Shown here: in pieces, positions 5,568-9,235 of the stretch
How the letters are laid out: each line of letters opens with the position of its first letter
Numbering within the stretch: position 1 is the first letter of the stretch
NCBI GenBank assembly: GCA_045602325.1
Contig: JAZSBH010000035.1
Coordinates: 1-9,235 of the forward strand
Direction: 5' to 3'
DNA from: CAMEON01 sp045602325
Lineage (GTDB): Bacteria; Bacillota; Clostridia; Oscillospirales; CAG-272
Length of the DNA stretch: 9,235 bases
The notes under the pieces: generated by a model
Seen by the model: the letters and a program-made list of their open reading frames with translations, nothing else
Database searches by the model: none
What the model was told of the DNA's origin: nothing
Translations under genes and position numbers: made by a program

Positions 5568-6905
5568 ATGCCATTCCCGAAACATTTCCTCTGGGGCACT
5601 GCCACCAGCGCCGGTCAGATCGAAGGCGGAGCCTTTGACGACGGTCGAACCGCCTCTATCTGGGATACCTTCGCCGCTAAGCCCGGGAAGACCCACAACG
5701 GCGACCTGCCCACAGTTGCCTGCGACAGCTACCATAAGTTTGACCGCGATCTGAAGAGTCTCATTGATCTGGGGGTTAATTCCTACCGCCTGTCCATTTC
5801 CTGGTCGAGAGTCCTGCCCAATGGTGTGGGACAACTGAACGATAAGGGTATGGACTACTACAAGCGGGTCTTTGAAGCCTTGAATCAGAACGGCATCACC
5901 CCTAACGTGACCCTGTATCACTGGGATCTCCCCCAAGTGCTGGAGGATCGAGGCGGTTGGGTCAACCGTGATTCCATCGAATGGTTTGGTGAGTACGCCG
6001 ATAAAATGTTCCGTGCCTTTGGCGATATTGTTCCCATGTGGTCTACAATCAATGAGCCCATCGCCACTTATGTAGGCTATGCTCACGGCGGCTTTGCGCC
6101 AGGATATACCAATGAATCTTGGGGCAACCAAGCTCGCCACAACATTTTGGTTGCCCACGGCAAGGGCGTGGAGGCTTTCCGTGCCATCAATCCCAAGGAT
6201 GCCAAGATCGGTGTAGTCATCGACGTATGGAAGCGTCACGCTCTGACGGATTCTCCCGAGGACATCGCTCTTATGATCGACCAGGATGAGCGCAACTGGA
6301 AGTTTTACACCGATCCCATCCTTGGTGGCAGATACAGCGATTATATCCTGGAGCATCTGGAGAAAGAGGGAACTCTTATGAAAATGGAGCCTCACGATTT
6401 CGAGCTGACGGGTCAGCCTCTGGACTATTTCGGATTGAACGTATACAACCGCGTGCCTGTCACTGTGAATCAGCAGGCGCAGATGGATTTCTCCCAGGGC
6501 GGAAACTTCCTCAATAACCGCACCGAATACTATCCCAAGGCGGTCTACGATGCCATTCACCTGCTCCACGATCTCTACGACATCAAGTGCCCCATTTATA
6601 TCACCGAGAATGGTACCTATTTTGAAGGCGCCGAGCCCGTGGCCGAGGATGGCATGGTCCACGACGACGACCGTATCCGCTACGTGGCAGGCTTCCTGGA
6701 GTGGCTGGAAAAGGCCATCGACGAGGGCTTTGACGTTCGTGGTTACTATCTCTGGAGTCTGATGGACAATTTCGAGTGGTCGGCTGCCTTCAATTTCAAG
6801 TTCGGTATTGCCACCACGGATTTTGCCACGGGGGAGACCAAATGGAAGAAGTCGGCTTACTTCTACCGCGATTTCATTAAGGCCGCACGAGAAAGAGCCA
6901 AATAA
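5568..6905 (+). CDS. Glycoside hydrolase family 1 beta-glucosidase
   Basis: A cytoplasmic enzyme (no signal peptide) that hydrolyses beta-linked glucosides or related glycosides with retention of configuration. At 445 residues it is full length. Visible GH1 features: FLWGTATSAGQIEGG (7-21, sugar-binding Gln17), YHWDLPQ (117-123, His118), STINEP (159-164, acid/base Glu163), GLNVYN (289-294; Tyr293 likely orients the nucleophile), YITENG (344-349, nucleophile Glu347) and WSLMDNFEW (396-404, Glu403/Trp404 contacting the glycone). The NFEW form and the lack of the Ser-Lys-Tyr phosphate pocket argue for unphosphorylated sugars, not a PTS 6-phospho-glucosidase. AAAGGAGG (5553-5560) is seven bases before the ATG. 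It lies 27 bases after the pseudouridine synthase and 12 bases before the next gene. The natural substrate is unknown; no sugar transporter is in view. Confidence 0.95.
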   Translation: MPFPKHFLWGTATSAGQIEGGAFDDGRTASIWDTFAAKPGKTHNGDLPTVACDSYHKFDRDLKSLIDLGVNSYRLSISWSRVLPNGVGQLNDKGMDYYKRVFEALNQNGITPNVTLYHWDLPQVLEDRGGWVNRDSIEWFGEYADKMFRAFGDIVPMWSTINEPIATYVGYAHGGFAPGYTNESWGNQARHNILVAHGKGVEAFRAINPKDAKIGVVIDVWKRHALTDSPEDIALMIDQDERNWKFYTDPILGGRYSDYILEHLEKEGTLMKMEPHDFELTGQPLDYFGLNVYNRVPVTVNQQAQMDFSQGGNFLNNRTEYYPKAVYDAIHLLHDLYDIKCPIYITENGTYFEGAEPVAEDGMVHDDDRIRYVAGFLEWLEKAIDEGFDVRGYYLWSLMDNFEWSAAFNFKFGIATTDFATGETKWKKSAYFYRDFIKAARERAK

Positions 6906-6917
6906 GAGGGAAGCACC

Positions 6918-7619
6918 ATGCCGAATTTTACACTTGCCTCCTTCAATATCTGCTCGGCTCACTTCCGAGAGGGACACTATACCGACGATAACCTCATCCG
7001 TCTGGCAGGGTGTATCAACCAAAGCTGTGCTGACGTGGTCTGTCTCCAGGAGGTCGATCGTGGGGCAACCCGATCCGAGCAGGTGGACATGCCTGCTCGG
7101 CTTTCGGAGATGACGGATCTGAAGCATCACTACTTTATCAAGATTCGAGATTTCCAAGGCGGCGAATACGGGACGGCAATACTCTCCCGTTACCCGATCC
7201 TGAACAACGAGACCATCCATTATCCTGTCAAGATCGCCACCCAAGGCACCTCCTGTGGATATGTTGTCTTGGACGTAGGTGGTACGCCCGTAACCATCTA
7301 CAATACCCATCTTTCCATTGAGAACGAGGAATCCAACACCGAGACACTAACCTGTTTGGGGGATATACTGAAGGCCCACGTCGAATTGGGAAAGGGCCCG
7401 TTCCTCTGTTGCGGGGATTTCAACACCTCTCCGCAGAAGGTCTCCGCGTATATTCCGTGGGCAACCCTCGCTCATGATGGACTGACGACTTACGCGGATC
7501 GCTCCATTGATCACATCCTCTATATAACCCCCATTACGGTTGCCAATACCCGCACTATGAATACTCAGGTGGATGGAATCACCGATCACAACATGGTTCT
7601 GACCGACGTAACCGTATGA
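6918..7619 (+). CDS. Endonuclease/exonuclease/phosphatase-fold hydrolase
   Basis: A metal-dependent phosphodiesterase or phosphatase of the EEP superfamily (DNase I / AP endonuclease / sphingomyelinase fold), 233 residues. The whole catalytic set is visible: Asn10 (SFNI), Glu45 in LQEVDR (43-48), YGTAILSRYP (84-93), His131 in NTHLS (129-133), GDFNT (166-170) with Asp167 and Asn169, SIDHIL (196-201), and TDHN (222-225) with the terminal Asp223-His224 pair. It has no signal peptide or membrane helix, so it is probably cytoplasmic. The closest look is to small stand-alone EEP proteins rather than ExoA, since the DNA-binding insertions of AP endonucleases are absent. The ATG follows the beta-glucosidase stop by 12 bases with a modest site (GAGGGAAG), which suggests cotranscription and perhaps translational coupling. 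The substrate is open: nucleotide, phospholipid head group or phosphosugar. Confidence 0.9.
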   Translation: MPNFTLASFNICSAHFREGHYTDDNLIRLAGCINQSCADVVCLQEVDRGATRSEQVDMPARLSEMTDLKHHYFIKIRDFQGGEYGTAILSRYPILNNETIHYPVKIATQGTSCGYVVLDVGGTPVTIYNTHLSIENEESNTETLTCLGDILKAHVELGKGPFLCCGDFNTSPQKVSAYIPWATLAHDGLTTYADRSIDHILYITPITVANTRTMNTQVDGITDHNMVLTDVTV

Positions 7620-7626
7620 GAAAAAG

Positions 7627-7664
7627 AAGCATAACCAACCGATAACGGAAGGTTATGCTTTTTT
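7627..7664. terminator. Bidirectional intrinsic terminator between EEP and PurA-like genes
   Basis: AAGCATAACC (7627-7636) pairs perfectly with GGTTATGCTT (7651-7660) around a 14-base loop. On the + strand TTTT follows directly; on the minus strand the stem runs into CTTTTT. It is eight bases after the + strand stop and about 13 bases past the minus-strand stop, so it ends both convergent units. Confidence 0.88.
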
Positions 7665-7673
7665 ATGTAATCA

Positions 7674-8873
7674 TTACAGCTTGATGTAAGCCTCTCTCTC
7701 GGCACCGACCGATACGTAGGTGATCTTGCAACCGATCAAATGCTCCAGATACTTGACGTAGGTTAATGCGCCCACAGGCAGATCGTCGGCGGTGCGGCAC
7801 TCGGTGATATCCATGTTCCAGCCGTCTACGTACTCAATGACAGGCTTGGCGAGCTCCAGATCAGCACCGACGGGAAACTGCTCGGTACGGACACCGTTGA
7901 TATCGTATGCGACGCAAACGGGGATCTGCTCCATATAGGAAAGCGTATCCAACTTGGTCAGTGCCAACTCGTCAGCACCCTGCACGGTAACACCATAGCG
8001 GGAGGCGACGGCATCAAAGGCACCGATACGGTGGATGTGGCCGGTCTTCTCGGCGGTCTCGTTGCCTCTCTCCATGAGGTGATCGGCTCCCTCTCCAAAA
8101 AGTTCGGATACAAAGGGACCCTCACCGACCATGGATGAGAAGGATTTCAACACGCCGATGGTCTTGTCCAGCTTCAGTCCGGGAACGCCTGCACCGATGG
8201 TGGCATAAGCGGCGACGGTGGAGGAGGAGCAGGTATAGGGGTAAATGCCGAAATCCACGTCACGGAGCGCACCTTGGGGGGCTTCAAAAAGAATATTCAT
8301 GCCGAGTGCATTCGCTTCGGCCAGATATTTTCCGGTATCGCAGATGAAGTCACGGAAGATTTCGCCGTAATGGATGGCGTAAGCCAGAAGATCTTCGTAG
8401 GAAAGGTTCGAACGGTAGGCAACGATCTTTTTCAGGCGCTCGGCCAGGTAGTCGGGGGAGAGCAGATCACCCATGCGGATGGCCATATTTACAGACTTGT
8501 CGCCGTAGATCATGGAAACACCGCAAGCCCGGTCTTTGTCCGTGTAAAAAGGCAGGATCACGGGGGCGCGATCCGAGATCTTGAGATTTTCGGGGGTGAC
8601 GCTTACACCCATATCATACAGACCTTGGATCTCTTGCTCCAGGTGAGAAGGGTCAATGGCCATTCCGCCGCCCATGACACAAACTACGTCAGAGCGAAGG
8701 ATGCCTGCGGGAAGAAGGTTGAGCACGTAGCGTCCCGTTTCGGTAACGATGGTGTGCTCGGAGCTGTGGTCGCCCTGGTAGCGGACGACGATCTGCTGGT
8801 CGCGGGAGAGCAAGTCAACCATGCGGCCCTTGCCCTCGTCGCCCCAGTTAATACCAACGATTGCGGTCAACAT
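7674..8873 (-). CDS. Divergent PurA homologue (adenylosuccinate synthase paralogue), substrate pocket altered
   Basis: Canonical PurA makes adenylosuccinate from IMP, aspartate and GTP. This 399-residue homologue is shorter than the usual 425-430. Kept: the P-loop GDEGKG (11-16) with catalytic Asp12, His40, Gln200 (EAPQG), the guanine motif LTKLD (305-309) and a Firmicute-like C-terminus (ITYVSVGAEREAYI). Changed, against E. coli numbering from memory: GGxNAGHT reads GDHSSEHT (34-41), so Asn38 is Ser37; the loop with GTTGRGIGP is cut by about 14 residues to CGVSM (117-121), removing Thr128/129; Arg143 is Asn129; Thr239 is Cys215; TGRxRR reads TGHIHR (277-282), so Arg303 and Arg305 are His. 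These are nearly all the IMP and aspartate contacts. The frame is intact and conserved on both sides of each change, so it is not a sequencing break. I infer a GTP-dependent ligase on another substrate, or a regulatory pseudoenzyme. AAAGGAA (8885-8891) precedes the ATG; clpX is 31 bases upstream. I withhold the purA symbol. Confidence 0.85.
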   Translation of the reverse strand: MLTAIVGINWGDEGKGRMVDLLSRDQQIVVRYQGDHSSEHTIVTETGRYVLNLLPAGILRSDVVCVMGGGMAIDPSHLEQEIQGLYDMGVSVTPENLKISDRAPVILPFYTDKDRACGVSMIYGDKSVNMAIRMGDLLSPDYLAERLKKIVAYRSNLSYEDLLAYAIHYGEIFRDFICDTGKYLAEANALGMNILFEAPQGALRDVDFGIYPYTCSSSTVAAYATIGAGVPGLKLDKTIGVLKSFSSMVGEGPFVSELFGEGADHLMERGNETAEKTGHIHRIGAFDAVASRYGVTVQGADELALTKLDTLSYMEQIPVCVAYDINGVRTEQFPVGADLELAKPVIEYVDGWNMDITECRTADDLPVGALTYVKYLEHLIGCKITYVSVGAEREAYIKL

Positions 8874-8904
8874 ATACTTTGGAATTCCTTTCGAGGGGTA
8901 ATGC

Positions 8905-9235
8905 TTATTCGGTAACGGTATGCTCTTCCGAAGCGGCAGATTCTGTGGGGATGTCCAGCGAAATGGATAATTGGGCTTCGGGAAGCGCGGGAGTACGGTG
9001 GGTGATCACAGCGTCACTCTTTCCCTTGATGAAATCGCGGGTGATGGTGACTGTTTCAGCGGTCTCATCGGAGGGAAGCTCATACATGAGCTTCATCATG
9101 AATTGCTCCATGATGGCACGGAGTCCGCGAGCACCCGTGTTGCGGGCGAGGGCTTCCTCTGCAATGGCTTCCAGGGCGTCATCCTCAAACACAAGCTGAA
9201 TATGATCCATCCCGAACAGCTTCATGTACTGCTTG
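8905..9235 (-). CDS. clpX: ClpX ATP-dependent protease ATPase subunit, C-terminal part
   Basis: Only the last 109 residues are inside the window; the gene continues past the right edge (reading KQYMKLF at the border), so its start is not visible. ClpX unfolds tagged proteins and feeds them to ClpP. The visible part is the small AAA+ domain: KLFGMDHIQLVFEDDALE, then ALARNTGARGLRAIMEQFM with the sensor-2 arginine in GARGLR, MYELPS, and a strand ending VTITRDFIKGKSD. After that is a tail of about 35 residues rich in Ser, Thr, Glu and Pro, ending in EEHTVTE; it is longer and more acidic than the short tail usual in ClpX and may be disordered. It lies 31 bases upstream of the PurA-like gene on the same strand, probably in one operon. 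Confidence 0.92.
   Translation of the reverse strand, partial: KQYMKLFGMDHIQLVFEDDALEAIAEEALARNTGARGLRAIMEQFMMKLMYELPSDETAETVTITRDFIKGKSDAVITHRTPALPEAQLSISLDIPTESAASEEHTVTE

Noticed and set aside
5535..7310. 591-residue open frame on the minus strand
   Set aside because: It lies antisense to the GH1 and EEP genes, both of which have complete family motifs and ribosome sites. The frame has no recognisable domain and is open because of codon bias on the other strand.
7674..8873. The PurA-like gene as a pseudogene or a frameshifted copy
   Set aside because: The frame is open from a ribosome site to a terminator, flanks of each altered motif are well conserved, and GTP-binding residues are intact, which does not look like decay.
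8274..8915. 213-residue + strand frame opposite the PurA-like gene
   Set aside because: Antisense shadow of a gene with a clear family match; no ribosome site or domain.

Overview
The window looks like a chromosomal segment of an anaerobic gut-type Firmicute, probably class Clostridia near Oscillospiraceae/Ruminococcaceae. That is inferred from strong AAAGGAGG-type ribosome binding sites, near-consensus sigma-A promoters with exact 17-bp spacers in AT-rich gaps, a lipoprotein with a Thr-Glu-Ala-Pro linker, a Firmicute-style PurA scaffold and a palindromic intergenic repeat at the left edge of a kind I recall from such genomes. I see no tRNA, rRNA, CRISPR array, transposase or phage gene.

Layout, left to right. 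Positions 1-143 hold the palindromic repeat and a short leader. 144-977 (+) is a cell-surface lipoprotein of unknown function with its own terminator. 1040-1068 is a strong promoter driving a possible 43-residue upstream ORF (1106-1237) that overlaps rtcB, an RNA 3'-phosphate ligase (1182-2447, +). A long hairpin at 2459-2492 separates it from a convergent DegV-family fatty-acid-binding protein (2561-3427, -). A divergent intergenic region (3428-3718) carries one strong promoter in each direction, then a membrane-anchored XRE-type regulator (3719-4387, +). It shares a bidirectional terminator with a convergent 78-residue, Cys- and Glu-rich single-pass membrane protein (4440-4676, -).

From a consensus promoter at 4825-4853 begins a likely three-gene operon on the + strand: an RluA-type pseudouridine synthase (4875-5540), a family 1 beta-glucosidase (5568-6905) and an endonuclease/exonuclease/phosphatase-fold hydrolase (6918-7619). 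It ends at a bidirectional hairpin (7627-7660). Entering from the right on the minus strand are the C-terminal end of clpX (8905-9235, cut by the window edge) and a PurA homologue (7674-8873), 31 bp apart and probably cotranscribed.

The most unusual item is the PurA homologue. Its GTP-binding and catalytic elements are preserved, but nearly every position known to hold IMP and aspartate is altered, and the loop carrying the IMP-phosphate threonines is deleted. It looks like a paralogue repurposed for another substrate rather than an ordinary adenylosuccinate synthase. The rest of the window is mostly housekeeping and accessory genes, with some small ORFs and operator-like palindromes worth checking.
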